A stretch of 64,000 nt of DNA, from contig NC_089281.1 in NCBI RefSeq assembly GCF_963678975.1, positions 28,819,616 to 28,883,615 of the forward strand, read 5' to 3'. The stretch comes from Dysidea avara. Lineage: Eukaryota; Porifera; Demospongiae; Dictyoceratida; Dysideidae. Of the stretch, positions 1 to 28,500 are shown in pieces. Position 1 is the stretch's first letter. Each line of letters opens with the position of its first letter. The notes below the pieces were generated by a model that saw only the letters and a program-made list of their open reading frames with translations, ran no database searches and was not told the DNA's origin. The position numbers and the translations under genes were made by a program.

Positions 1-76
1 AAAAAATCCTTAATGAGGTAAGAAAAACATCCATGCGGACGGGGATGAGAAACTAATAATTAAGTTTATGTGGCCT

Positions 77-127
77 TATATCCCTACTGTGCATTTCCAT
101 TACGGTATGAGCACAGTAGGGATATAA
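77..127. repeat. Hairpin at window start
   Basis: ttatatccctactgtgc and its exact reverse complement around an 17-bp loop. Lies outside the duplicated segment; the rest of 1-287 shows nothing I can name. Confidence 0.8.
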
Positions 128-844
128 CACTTCTTATTGTTTTACTGTGATTTAATATCGTGCACTACTCCAGCTTGTGTCAGTACTTTTTATCAATGTG
201 CTATGGTCCTTACTCTAGTTGAAAATTCCAAATTTTTCTGTGCACTTACCAGATCATGTAGTTTGTATACACTGTGCACATGATGGTCATGCATTATTGA
301 ATTGACTAGCATTACTGTCATTACAGAGTCTCAGTTTTTGTTGTGCAGATCTCACCTACCTCAGGTTGTTGCAATGTGCATTACATGTAGAGGTGACCAG
401 CCATGTTGCATGCATTCTTGGCAACTCTTGGAATATTTCTTGCAACTTAAACAGCCAAGCCTAAGCATTGCATCAATTTGCATGGCCAAAATTAATAGGA
501 TGAATCTAGCTGTAGATAAACTTCAGAACATGAATATTATGTTTTCCATCAGTACAAACATTTTTCAACAGCCATACAGATTTAAATGTGTAATGATGTT
601 AAGCAAGACGTACTTCTATTGTGATAGCCTTGTTAGTTTAGTCCACTGGAAAGAAGAACAATTTGCAGGACAAGATTTCTTAACCTATTAACTATTCACA
701 CACAAATTGTCAACAAAGTTATACTACAAAACCAAATGACCTGATTTAGTGCAATGCAAATTTCATTAATATATGTACTAAAAATACACCACTTTAAGGA
801 AATTTCAACAGTTTGGGATAAAACACAAACACACATTGAAGATA

Positions 845-1086
845 AAACATGACATTGACAAGGAGAAAACATCCCAACCGCCTGGCAGACTCCTGTAAGC
901 GTTTGAGCGTTAATTGGATGGCTGCAGGTTTGAGGCCGCCCAGGTCCAGTCATGGATTTTTTCTCCTTTCTCCACCTTTTCAAACATAATTTCTGTAACA
1001 ACTTTAAACAGGCTGTAGGACCAGGTGTCCTACATACCTTCAGCACTTGTGCTGTAAAGCCTTAATAAATAAAATAAATAAATACT
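845..1086 (+). mobile_element. tRNA-derived SINE
   Basis: Pol III-like boxes: tggcagactcc (883-893, A-box-like) and ggtttgaggcc (927-937, close to the B-box GGTTCGANNCC). It then has a body shared with 34015-34172 and an (AATA)n-type tail at 1062-1086. Absent from the matching place in unit 2 (near 22335). Confidence 0.65.
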
Positions 1087-1238
1087 AACAGACATTGCTT
1101 ACAAAAATAACAAAACACTTTTACACACAACACACGGTTATACCAATGAAGTTATAAGTGAACAATTATATTATATTTAAGAAGTTCTTATTGCATTAGT
1201 TCGTATATACTCTCCTATTTGTATGAACGATGAAATTA

Positions 1239-14740
<13,502 letters not shown>

Positions 14741-14800
14741 AATTCCTCACTGCAACTACTAAAAATTCCAGTTAGAAAATATTTGAAACAACGAGGCAAC

Positions 14801-15067
14801 AGGGGCGTAGGAAGCAAGGGTGCACCAATATTTCCAGTGGCGTAATTTTAATGGGTTCAGCACACTGCTATACCGCGGTATTTTACTGAAAAGATCGAGA
14901 TACTCTAATAGAGCAGTCAATGACTCTATTTAAGCAGCCACATTCGACTTTTTTTTTGGTCTTCAGCTTTACCATAGATACTGTACTAATAACACTATAG
15001 TATCTATGGCTTTACCACTGGGTACCCACAAGTAAAATATCCTCGGAAATATCTTCCTACGCCTCTG
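14801..15067. repeat. MITE-like repeat between receptor 1 and CCDC186 copy
   Basis: Inverted ends aggggcgtaggaag and cttcctacgcctct. A small palindrome (ccatagatact...agtatctatgg, near 14974-15009) and the 27-bp dispersed motif lie inside. Related ends at 39866 and 40826 in unit 2 show it predates the duplication. Confidence 0.5.
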
Positions 15068-15315
15068 GACAAATTGTTACATGAGTAGAGACATGCAGCA
15101 CCACCAATAGACGTTACGTCAAGTGTTGCTTGCATTGCACATTCTATGCATGTTTTTGTAAATGAAGTACATTCCATTCATTAATATGGTCAGCGAAATG
15201 TTAGTAATGCCTTGGGCGTCCTGCCACACACATCATCACAAGCATTATTAGATTTGATAAACAATAATAAATTATATATTCATTTGAATCATGGTATGAA
15301 AAATTACAATTGACA

Positions 15316-17298
<1,983 letters not shown>

Positions 17299-18243
17299 CT
17301 GGGTAAAGAGAAAAATAAAATGGATTTTATCAAAAGGTATACCCCTACTATTGTTTAATTCAGTGCTGAAGCCATCACTATTATCACCTGTGGCCACATG
17401 TTACATAACTAGACACATGATACTATTATGAGTTAAATAACAGTTTAGTAGAGTTATGATGTAACAACTAAACTAACAATTCCAAACAAGATGGTTAACT
17501 CATTGTTACAATATGTCATGTTCCCCACTAATGGATGTTATCACAAGACTTAATGTGTGTGTGTGTGTGTGTATTGCGCGTGTGCATACATCAGTGCAAC
17601 CATCAGATCCTGAAAGCTTTGTGACAACGTTTACCTTCCCAACCAAAGTACAAATATCATTATATAGTATCATGGAATATTCACTTGTAAGCCCCTTACC
17701 TTTTTAACAGTAAACGTCACATGTGGGAAACTGTTATTCTGAATTAAAGTTGTTTAGCACAAATGAAACATAAGACAGATGACCTTATTACAGAGTGAGC
17801 AGGTTTCACTGTATCAAATAGACACTGGGACAATAAAACTATGTTACACCTGTTAGTGTGTATGGGACTAGACCTACTGAGACCAATAACTTGTTCCTCA
17901 TTACAGTGGATTTTTTCTATGTACTTCTCACTTCATAGGGCTGGTAATAGAGGACTCACCATACTAGTTTATACACAAGCTACTGGGATTATAGGACACT
18001 GATAATATGGGCTAGAAAATGAACAATGTTATCGATGCCACATGTTATGTTTGCCCATGCGATCACAAGTCTACAAAGCATGAACATCTTCCCTCTGGAC
18101 CTTCACCACATCAGTAACATATAGTAGTAGTCTGATGGTACAACAATGTAATGGCATGCGTAACTGCATGTGTGAAAAGCCTTCAGTGTTATAAAACTAA
18201 ACTTTAGAAGTGGTTCCCTTATAGAAACATCTCACACCTACAA

Positions 18244-18545
<302 letters not shown>

Positions 18546-18687
18546 TATGCGCGCGTGTGTGTGCATGCATGTGTGTGTCAAACTGTGATCGATGCATGCA
18601 AATGTGGTGTGTGTCTGTGTGTATTACAATAGTAAAAATATGGACACAAGCAATACAGCATGAACTACTGAGCCACCTACCACCTAC

Positions 18688-19487
18688 CAATGAGGTGTTG
18701 GATTTATTTAAACTAGTAATTTCTTCACTCAGCTGTTCATTTTCTAATGTTTTTTCTGCCACCTATTTTACAACAAATAATTGTGTAATATTCAGTTACT
18801 TTGGCTATACCTGAATGGAGAGGTTGTCTTTTGTTGCTTGCAGTTCCGCGTTTAGGCTTGTCAGCTTCTCAGAGAACTCTAATAATTCCCTTTCTTTTTC
18901 TAGACAAGAAGCCAAGTCATTTTGAAGGTCTGCACAAATCAGCTGCTGCTTCTTTGCAGATTCCTCAAGCTGTAAACATTTTGCTTCTGATCTAACAACG
19001 TTAACATATGGGCCAAGTGAGACCACTATGCCACAGTCAGCAATCAAACCTTTGAAGTTCATCCTGAGTTGGCTGAAAGCCTGAGATTTTGTCATTCAGT
19101 TTCTCAATCTGTTCCTTTAGTTGGTTGTTTTCACAGCGAACCTGTTCTGATGTCCTATCTTGTTCGTGTAATGACTTCTCCATCACTGACACCTGAAATG
19201 GTATAAAACGATACCACCCCATTTTCTGTTTTGATTACACTTAAATTTCAGGCTCTATTAAGTACAACTATGTGAACACCTCAATCCTACATCTTAACAC
19301 CTCACCCCTTAATATAATGGGACCCCCAGCAATCAGGATATAATCTATTATAAGGATGGCAAGCAGTGATTTGTTTTGTTAAATAGTGTTAACTGGTTGA
19401 TACCTTATCTTTCAAAACTCTGTTCTGTAAATATTCTTCCAGCATTGACTTGGTAGCATCCAACTCTCTTTTGTTCACTTCATAAAG
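18688..19487 (-). pseudogene. CCDC186: CCDC186 fragment: central coiled-coil exons
   Basis: Exons 19404-19487, 19050-19192, 18811-18991 and 18688-18762. Heptad-rich coiled coil with LLEFSEKLTSLNAELQATKD. The 58-bp intron between 19049 and 18992 joins phase 2 to phase 2. One glutamate codon is missing from the first exon relative to unit 2. Confidence 0.75.
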
Positions 19488-20276
19488 CTGTGTAAAGTGA
19501 TGGGTTAAAAATACAACTAAAGGAGCATTGAAACAGTCATAATTATGAATTTAAAATATAACAACAACAGTAATTATTTCAGATACAGACAATTTAAATT
19601 TCACACAAACATTCTATTTGGATTTGGTAAATGTTGCACCTTAGGTGCACTAACTTTCTCACACAACCTTTTCTGCTACTTGACCAAATTTTTCCTTGAA
19701 GATTACATCACATACACAATTACTGCACACCAATTTGTTAAATATTTTAGCACAAAAATTTCTTTTTATGTTCAAAGCATGCATGACTTGTTTGAGTATC
19801 AAAACAATTTTTATACGAACACAATCACACACCATTGTGTTAACACTATTGTCTGTATGCAGCTGAAAAGCTTTACAAACACTCTCATAACCAACTTCAA
19901 CCTAAAGCTGGGTACATGGCCTCCCTACGTGAAGCCTGTATGTGTATGCAACTGTGTTGAGCATGGAACTTCTCCTATTCACAATATAATATTGTATGTT
20001 ATGAGTATCAGGTGTCATGAAAAATTCTAACATGTAGGGATGCTGTACATCATTATTGAGTAACACGCTATATCCAAGGATTAACAAGGATGTTAGATTA
20101 TTAAGGTAAGTACAGCAAACAGTGTCAGGTTACCATAGAAGTATTTTAGCCAGTCTATTAAGTGTCATATTAGAGAACATTTATACTAAGTGGCATTTAA
20201 AATTACAGCATTAATCCAGCTGTTACATATTTCTAGTTCTCACAGTTATCCACTGAATGTTAACAGAAAAACTTAG

Positions 20277-20375
20277 TCCCATTTGATCAGCTATCTCCTT
20301 CTCGTGTTGTTTCAGCTCTCGTTTTGTTTCTTTTAGCTTAATGTCAAGGGTGGAGGATTTCTTTTCTTCAGAATC
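20277..20375 (-). pseudogene. CCDC186: CCDC186 fragment exon with mutated splice donor
   Basis: 33 codons ending ...KEIADQMG. In unit 2 the exon ends GGAA|GTAAGT; here the same place reads GGGACTAAGT, so the donor GT is CT and cannot be used normally. Confidence 0.8.
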
Positions 20376-20693
20376 CTAATGACAATAATCACAGCTGACT
20401 ACAGCAAAGAACATGAGGTCATGAAGTACACCTAGTTACATGTTTAGGACTTACTTGACATGGTCACTATAACAGACGGCAGTTACCAAGTAAGGTTTAA
20501 CTAATTGTACAGAAAGGAAGTTTAAAAGGACACAAAAACTGCAGTTTACACTTCATGGTGTTTACATACAATTTACATTTGAAAGAGAACGACTTCTACA
20601 TGATGTTACAACACATTAAGATACATATATAGCTGGTACCCCTAATGTGCCCATCATAAGATATTACACACACACTGCATCAATGGCACAAAC

Positions 20694-21233
20694 CTGATAT
20701 GTAACAATCATGGCTTTCATGTCATTACGAATTTGTTCTCCTTCTTCTCTAGATTCCTGCATCTGTAAGGTGGTCACCAGCTTTGATTGAGTCTCCTTGT
20801 GTGCTTCACTCTCAGGCTTTAGCTTGTTTTGTGCCCACTTTAGTTTGACGTTCAACGAGTTAACTTCACCACGAAACTTTGTCACCTCCTCAGTCTTTTC
20901 TTGCAGTGAGGATTCCTATAATAGATTAATATGTAGTAGTTGGGAATTATTTGAATATCAGCTTACCAATTTCTCGATTGTTCCGTTTAATTTGGTGGTG
21001 TCAGCTTTCACCACCTTATATTGAGCTTTACTTTTCTCATTATCCTGTTACAAAGTACAATTGGTTCTCAAATGACATCAGGGAGGAGGGAGGGTTACCT
21101 TTAGTGTCTCCTTGTATTTCATGTTTAGCATGTCATTATCTTCTATTAGTGTTCGTTTGTTTTTCTCCAGTACGGCTAGTTTACCCATAATACGATCTTT
21201 CTCTTTACAAGTTTCTTGGTACAACTTGCTTGC
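20694..21233 (-). pseudogene. CCDC186: CCDC186 fragment: first three surviving exons
   Basis: Exons 21099-21233, 20967-21044 and 20694-20915, all phase 0. The last carries the family-typical KLKWAQNKLKPESEAHKETQ and ends AMIVTYQ. It lacks one codon against unit 2 (LQMQES versus LQKLQES). The acceptor of the first exon reads ATTGAG where unit 2 has CATTTAG, a weaker pyrimidine tract. Confidence 0.75.
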
Positions 21234-22503
21234 CTCAATAGATAAAATAATATAACCTTCTTAACAACCTGAGTCAACACACAATATAACAAGTACAATA
21301 TGCTAGACCACCTCAATATGGTAACCCATGTCAAGGAGGTCCCATACATACCCTGTAGCTAAGGTGCAGTACCAAAACATAGCTACAGTATGACACAATG
21401 TCCTCCAAATAAGGCAATCTCATTTTAAAGGCTATGAGGTTCTCACCATCAGTTCCTAGCTGGAAAATTATTAAACAACAGTAACAGGTAACCAACACAC
21501 TAGACTTGTCTTCTATACTTGTTGCTAATACCAGCTGGATAAACTTTACTGCTTATTATTCAGTCAACTTGGATGGGTATTACACAAATACCAATAACAA
21601 TAGAACTACATTCATTGTAGCTATGAAGTTGACTCTCCACACAATTCGGGGCACAGTGACAGGAACTCAAACCAGAACTTAATTTACCATCCATAAACTT
21701 CCACGCACTCCCATGCATTATTGAATTGACTAGCGTTACCGTCATTACAAAGTCTCAGTTTTTGTTGTGCAGATCTCACCTAGCTCAGGTTTTGCTATGT
21801 GCATTACATGTAGGGATGACCAGCCATGCTGCATGCATTCTTGATTGTAGGTCCCTACTCAGATAGCAACACTCTGAGAATTTTTCTTGCAACTTAACAC
21901 AGACAGCCATTGCATCAATTTGCATGGCTAAAATTAATAGGATGAATCTAGACTTCAGAACATGAATATTATGCTTTCCATCAGTACAAACGTTTTCCAA
22001 CAGCCATACAGATATAACTGTGTAATGATGTCAAAAATAATCTAGTGAGACATACTTCTATTATGATAGCCTTGTTAGTTTAGTCCACTGGAAAGAAAGA
22101 AAACAATTTGCAGGACAAGATTTCTTAACCTATTAACTATTTCTATCCTTGGGCTGTATTGGATCATTCATGCGTCTTCTCACATATTGTCAACAAAGTT
22201 ACACTACAAAACCAACTGACTTGATTATTTTATGCAATGCTAATTTCATTAATATATATACTAAATACACCACTTTGAGGAAAATTCTAAATAAATTCAA
22301 CAGTTTTGGGATAAAACACAAACACACATTGAAGATATTACAGAAATACGAACAGACATTGCTTACAAAAATAACAAAACACTTTTACACACAACACACA
22401 GTTATACCAATTAAGTTATAAGTGAACAATTATATTATATTTAAAAGAGTTCTTATTGCATTAGTTTGTATATACTCTCCTATTTGTATGAACGATGAAA
22501 TTA

Positions 22504-22593
22504 TTATACTGAGGTCCCTGTTGTCTGCTCCTGTAATCTAGTCATGTCAACTGGCTGGTTCCATGTGGGCGATCTGTTATTTGAGCTGTATGG
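22504..22593 (-). CDS. Receptor 2 exon 11: tail end and stop
   Basis: 29 codons and TAA after a CTCTCAACAG acceptor. Same frame as 1239-1328, with only silent differences. Confidence 0.6.
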   Translation of the reverse strand, partial: PYSSNNRSPTWNQPVDMTRLQEQTTGTSV

Positions 22594-25500
22594 CTGTTGA
22601 GAGGAAAGCAATGAGTAAATAACATTATCTAGACTTTTGGTGTGAGTAATAAATCTCATATATTCCACCTTGTTTTCTAATCTACTCCATGCCTTCAGGC
22701 ACAATATAACATATGCTCAAATCTAGGTTTATCCAATGAGTACACATTCATAACATACGGTGATGTAATGGGGTGCTAATTGTGTCATGTGAGCATGTAT
22801 GGTTGCCACAGCACTAGTATTATCATGAAAGATACAGCCACCCACAGCAGAAACTGGTAAGTAATTTGATCTAAAATAGAGTCTAAAGGCACAATGTGGA
22901 GTCTATGGAATTTATAAACCCTCAGACTTAGTAGCACTCTCACTCTGCTGATTTGATACTTTGGGTTTATAAATTTCATACACTCCACATTGTACTCATA
23001 TAACTATTATTTATTCAGATAGAAAGGGAAGGTAGTGCTTTGTGGTCATACTATCCAAGCAACTGTTCGCCACATGGTGTATGATGTGATGTGAGTCACA
23101 ACTAGAGCTGCACCATATTGAAATTTTTCATGGGCGATATATCATCAACCATATATCACGATATTACTAAATATCACAATATTATATGAAAAATATTAGT
23201 GTCTAATTTTGAACCAACAATGAGTTAATGTACCTGTGACATGATATAGTGACATGATAAAAACAGCTACAATACTAGGTACAAAGTAAAAGCAGTATAA
23301 GGTATAACAAGACATGACTAGTAAATAACAACTAACAAGTTCAGTTACAATGTAGTTCACTTTAGGTTTTGTGCCAAAAACACCAAACTATCTACTCTGT
23401 GAGGTTTAAGACAGGTTCTACTGTCACAGACAATATTTCCACCACAACTAAAGACATGTTCTGAGGGCACGCTGGTAGCACACATGCACAAAACTTTTTT
23501 GCTACCTTAGCAAGCACTGGATACCGAACACACTCAGACTTCCACCATGGAAGAGGCTCATCTTCCATGCTGAGCTGGGGATGGGTTAGATACTGAGCAA
23601 TTTCCTGTTCAACTCTTTGTTGAGGGGTTACCTGTACCTCAGCATTGCCAAAACAGTTACTTAGTATTTTACTTAGTCCTTTCACTTTCTTACTAGGAGG
23701 AGGTGCTAGTGCAGTGGCAGAACTGAGAGATGAGCTAGGGCCAGTATCACATGATCTACTTGCAGTTGACTGGGGTGAGACACTAGCTTGAGCAGAGGTG
23801 AGTGTTTCAGTGTTAATCTCCATCATCATCTGTTTTTCTATCTCCTTTAGTATACCATCCTTGTAAGTGACATGTGCAAGTTTGAAACGAGGGTCCAAAA
23901 ATGACGCAAGTTCAAGCAGTTGTCTCATATCTGGATCCATGTACCTTGTCTTCAAATCCTCCATAATACGTTCTTTGATTTCATCAGTCATTTCTGTATT
24001 ATCTACCTCATGTTCCATTGTACTATAGATGTGGCTCAACAATGGTATTACCGCAGAAATAGTGACACACTGCTCACCAGACAAAGCATCTGTCATCGCT
24101 TTCAATGGCTTTAACGCAGCAGCAATTGATTCCAACATGTCACAATCTTGCCATGATGGTATTAGATGGGATGAGTTGCGGTCATCACACAGCACCATCC
24201 TGATAGCTTCTAATTGCTCCAACACATGCTCTACCATGTCATAACAAGATCCCCAGCGTGTCACAACATCAACTTATGAATGGGCAAACTCTTCTGCTCT
24301 TGAGCTTCAACCAAATCCCTTTGTTTCTTCCAGCTCCTTGAGAAGCTGGCCACTAATGCTCGACAAACCCTTAAAGCATGCTGTATTCTGGTATCATTTA
24401 GTCCTTTTCTCACTGCTAAATTCAAATTATGTCCAAAACAGCTAAGCCTTACCCATCCTAAAAGCTCACAAGCTAGTTTTACATTAGATCCACTGCCAGT
24501 GGTAATCCCAACTAATTTATCTGGCTCCAGATTCCATTCGTGCAGAGTTTCCAACAGAACATCCTTAATGTTAACTGCCGTATGGCCTTGGGATAGATAG
24601 TGGGTCTGTAAGCAGTAGGACTTGAGTTCCCATTGTTGGCTGATGGCATGACATGTTAAGGTGATGTAAGGATCTCCAGCTGCTGATGTCCACATGTCAG
24701 TGGTGGCAGCAAAATGATAAATGTTACCATCAGTAATTTGGCTCTCAATACTGCTTCGAGTCTCTGCTACTAATTCAGGAATGGCAATATTTGTGAAATG
24801 GTTTCGGCATAGAAGTTTATACCTGGGATTGAAAGTACGGAGTATTTCACGAAATCCCACCTTGTCCACAGCAGAAATAGGTAACATATCTCGAGCCAAA
24901 CAAAATGTCACAGACTTCGTGAGCCTTCTGTATTCTTGTGACTTTGCTGATAACATCTTCGTCTTGTCCCATGTTGTTTCAAGCGATGGCTGCCTACCAC
25001 TGTCGTCGTCTGTCTTCTTCCCCTTAGTGCCAGTAGCAGCTTGCACGATACTGTGCTCGTCTGGATGCTTATAGCATAAGTGGCTGTACAAATTACTTGT
25101 GTTACTAATACTTCTGCTCCACAAAGGCGGCACTTCGGGTTGCCACGAGGTCTTCCATTTCCATCAGGTAAGAAACCAAAGTATTTCCATATGAACGCCT
25201 TTGTATTTCGCTTACTGACTAACCCTTCTACTGTTCCGGGTGGGTCAGTAGAAGGGTTAGTAGAAGACGACTCGGACTGCAGGGGCGAAGATTCATCCGC
25301 CATGTTTCCTTTGTTTTCAGAACACGTGATCATGATCAGTTTTTAATTACGTACGATAATTATCGCCATGCTTACAACTTGACATCGTGCAAGGGTGATA
25401 TCGCCTCTACCGATAAGTATCGCCATACCGTGCAGCTCTAGTCACAACCCAACAAAGTACCACAAACAACTTCATAAAAGGCAAGGATATCCAATAACCA

Positions 25501-28500
25501 GTAGTGATATATTAGTCCAGTAATAACTGATGGCCTCACTAAGGAATGTACTACACTACTATTACACTGTATATTCCCTTAAACAGAAGCCAACGTGCTT
25601 ATCCAGACACAACAAACCCATTGTTTTTACCAGAGTATACAATAGGTCTATATGAAGACAATTATTAATGTATCAGCTGACCAGATCTGCAAGAATCCTT
25701 CATGTTAGAGAGCATGTTTTGAATTCCATTTTATTATATATCATGGCCAGTCAACTTGAGTCTCAGCCCTAGAAGTCAAGAACTTTCGATGCTAGAAAAA
25801 CAGAAAATGGATTTCTACAGTGTAGTGCTGAAATGACTATTCGGTTATTTGACTATTCGGTCGGTATGACACTATTCGATTCGTTAACATACTATTCGAA
25901 TAATTATTAGTACTTTAGGCTTTACCTTGCTCCCTAACAAATGGTTCCAGTACTTATTCAATAGAAGTATACGCTTAAAGAATAATCGAATATTCAGTTG
26001 TTTTGTTCAGAACTATTCGAATAGTAAAAATTGCTACACTAGTACAGTGACAACACACAAAAAATACTACTACAGGCGCTTAATTAAACGGTCATAACTT
26101 GCGAAAGCAGTCCTTTACTGAAATGCAACAGGCAAATCCATCGCTGGGTATGTTTTGTCTTCTAGGCCCTTCCTATCAGTGAAGGTAAGAATGTGAGAAA
26201 AACACGATAGTGAACCACTTGTTCAACAAGGTAGGCTAATGCTCATATCTTCCATCTCCTTGGGAGTACTGATACAAAACAAAGATTTTGAACTATTCTT
26301 GCTATGCTACCAAGGGTTTTGCCATTAGTACCTTCCTTCATTGTGAAACAAACACTTAAACCACTTATGGATTTTTTTTTGTGTAACATTTTACCCATTG
26401 TGTTTACTGCATTTTACTATAAAATTAGAACATGTGGGATTCTTGCAGATCTGGTCACATATTGTAGCATATCAACAGAGGAACGTGGAAAATGAGGTTA
26501 CTATTTTAAAATGGATATTGACATGTAGCACAACAATCAGAAGCTACACACAGTCAAGGTGATGCTTACCAAATTACTTCTGGTCGTGTGAGGGGTGTGA
26601 TGCTTCCTGATCTGTAGCTAGTACCTGTGACACTACTCGATGAGTTGTTCCGTGCACTACACAATGAGAGCAACAAAATTAGCACACAGTGATCAAGACA
26701 TACTATTGCACACACTACATCAATGTGTGTACACATATACACACACTTCACTTACTGGTTGTGGTGTACTTGTGTATAATCCTTATTCTTCATATTCGTT
26801 ATGGTTCCCATCTCTAACTCTGAGTTATGACTTTTCCGCCTACAGGCACAATAGATGCCGATGCTTAATATGATCACCACGGCAACCAGTGGTATTACAA
26901 TGATCAATGCTATCTGCCATCCTTCCAAGTTGTTGTCAGATTCTGTTTCAGCAGTTGGAGGATCAACTAATAAAATATGAATAATGCTGCATAATAAAGT
27001 ACAATGTAAAAATGTGTGCTCCCCCTCATGCAATATATTCTCTGATGTAATGGAGCCTCTGTTAACTAACAATATTCATATTATATTCTAACCAACCATA
27101 TTGTATCTTGTGTATGCACGCGTATTGTACTTAGTTACCATTTTAGTTATTAAAAGAGTGGCTGTTATAGAATTTACTGGTAACTCGAAGGCACTCCTAT
27201 TTACATTTGGAGGTCCTACCAAGATATTAGAGGAACTAAAGATTATACTGGAGTGTTGGACAACGTTTGCCTCGACGTTTGACCTACATGGAGTGGCTTG
27301 ACAAAGGGAACAGCGACTGGGAGGAAAGCAGTGAAGCAAACTCGGCGGAGGAGCTACTTGTGGAGGAGGAATTTCCAGAGGGAAGGACTTACCCCCTAAA
27401 TTCGAAGCGACTAGTCTTCGGCCAGTTGCAGGCGGTGGCGAAGAAACTGGCAGTGGAGTTGCCAACTGGTGCGTTGACAGAAGAGACGTGGAAGTTGATA
27501 GAAGGGAGGCTCTTGGAGTTGGAGCGGGAGCCTTGGAACATCTAAGTGGTAGTTTGGGACGATGAACGAATCTTCCTGTTGACGGTGAGGGAGTAATTGT
27601 CTCTACAGAGCACGTGAGCAGTAAATGTACGTCACACTTACACGTGAGAGATATTGTTGATGATCATGTGGGTAATGATTTTAATAATGATTTAATATTG
27701 AGTCAGAACGTTACCGGTAACGAGGCCTCGAATGAAGTAGAAAGTTTATGTAGCGCACTGCGCGAGTCACGCCTAGAGAATGAGCGACTTGAGTCGAGGT
27801 TAAACAAGCAGTCTGCATTGCTGCACCAATGCACTGAACAACTGGAACAGATGAAGTTTGCTAATGAACAATTTCAGCAACGACTTTCGGAACTGCAGAT
27901 GAGAACTGTGGACAGTGTTAATGTGAAGAAATTGGAAGAGCAGTTAAGAGCAGAAGCTAGCAAATCGAAACGCGACTTTTTAAAGGAGAAACTGACTATG
28001 GCACCTGTCTTAGCTACCCCAACCTGAAATCTGAATTTATCTTGGAGACAGATGCTAGCTGTTTGGGTTTAGGAGCAATACTTTCACAGAAACAAGAAGG
28101 TGGCTACAATTTTTACTTACCTTACAACTGGAATTTTACCAACAGATGACCGACATGCACGTAGAGTGATCTCCCAAGCAAGTCTATTTGGGATAGAGGG
28201 AGGTGTGTTACACTACATTAATCCTAAGAGGCAGTCAAGGAAACGGGCAGTATACCTAGTCACCTGAAGGAAAAGGTTATTGGTAGTGTGCATGGTGGAC
28301 CCTGGGCAGGTCATTTTTCTAACAATCAAGTGTATAACTTAGGTGGTGGGATGGCATATATACAGATGTGAGTAAATACTGTAAGAGTTGCCCACAGTGT
28401 TTTTGCTTCAGGAGCTGGTACAATAGTAAAGCCCCCCTGGAACCAATACCTATTCCAGATAGTGGGAATTGACATCATGGATTTGCTCAAGACTAAGGAT

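Noticed and set aside
302..691. 129-codon plus-strand ORF
   Set aside because: The unit 2 counterpart (21735-22120) has indels that destroy the frame and there are no splice or domain signals.
24721..25074. Plus-strand ORF of 117 codons
   Set aside because: Antisense shadow of the hAT transposase, which has recognisable motifs on the minus strand.
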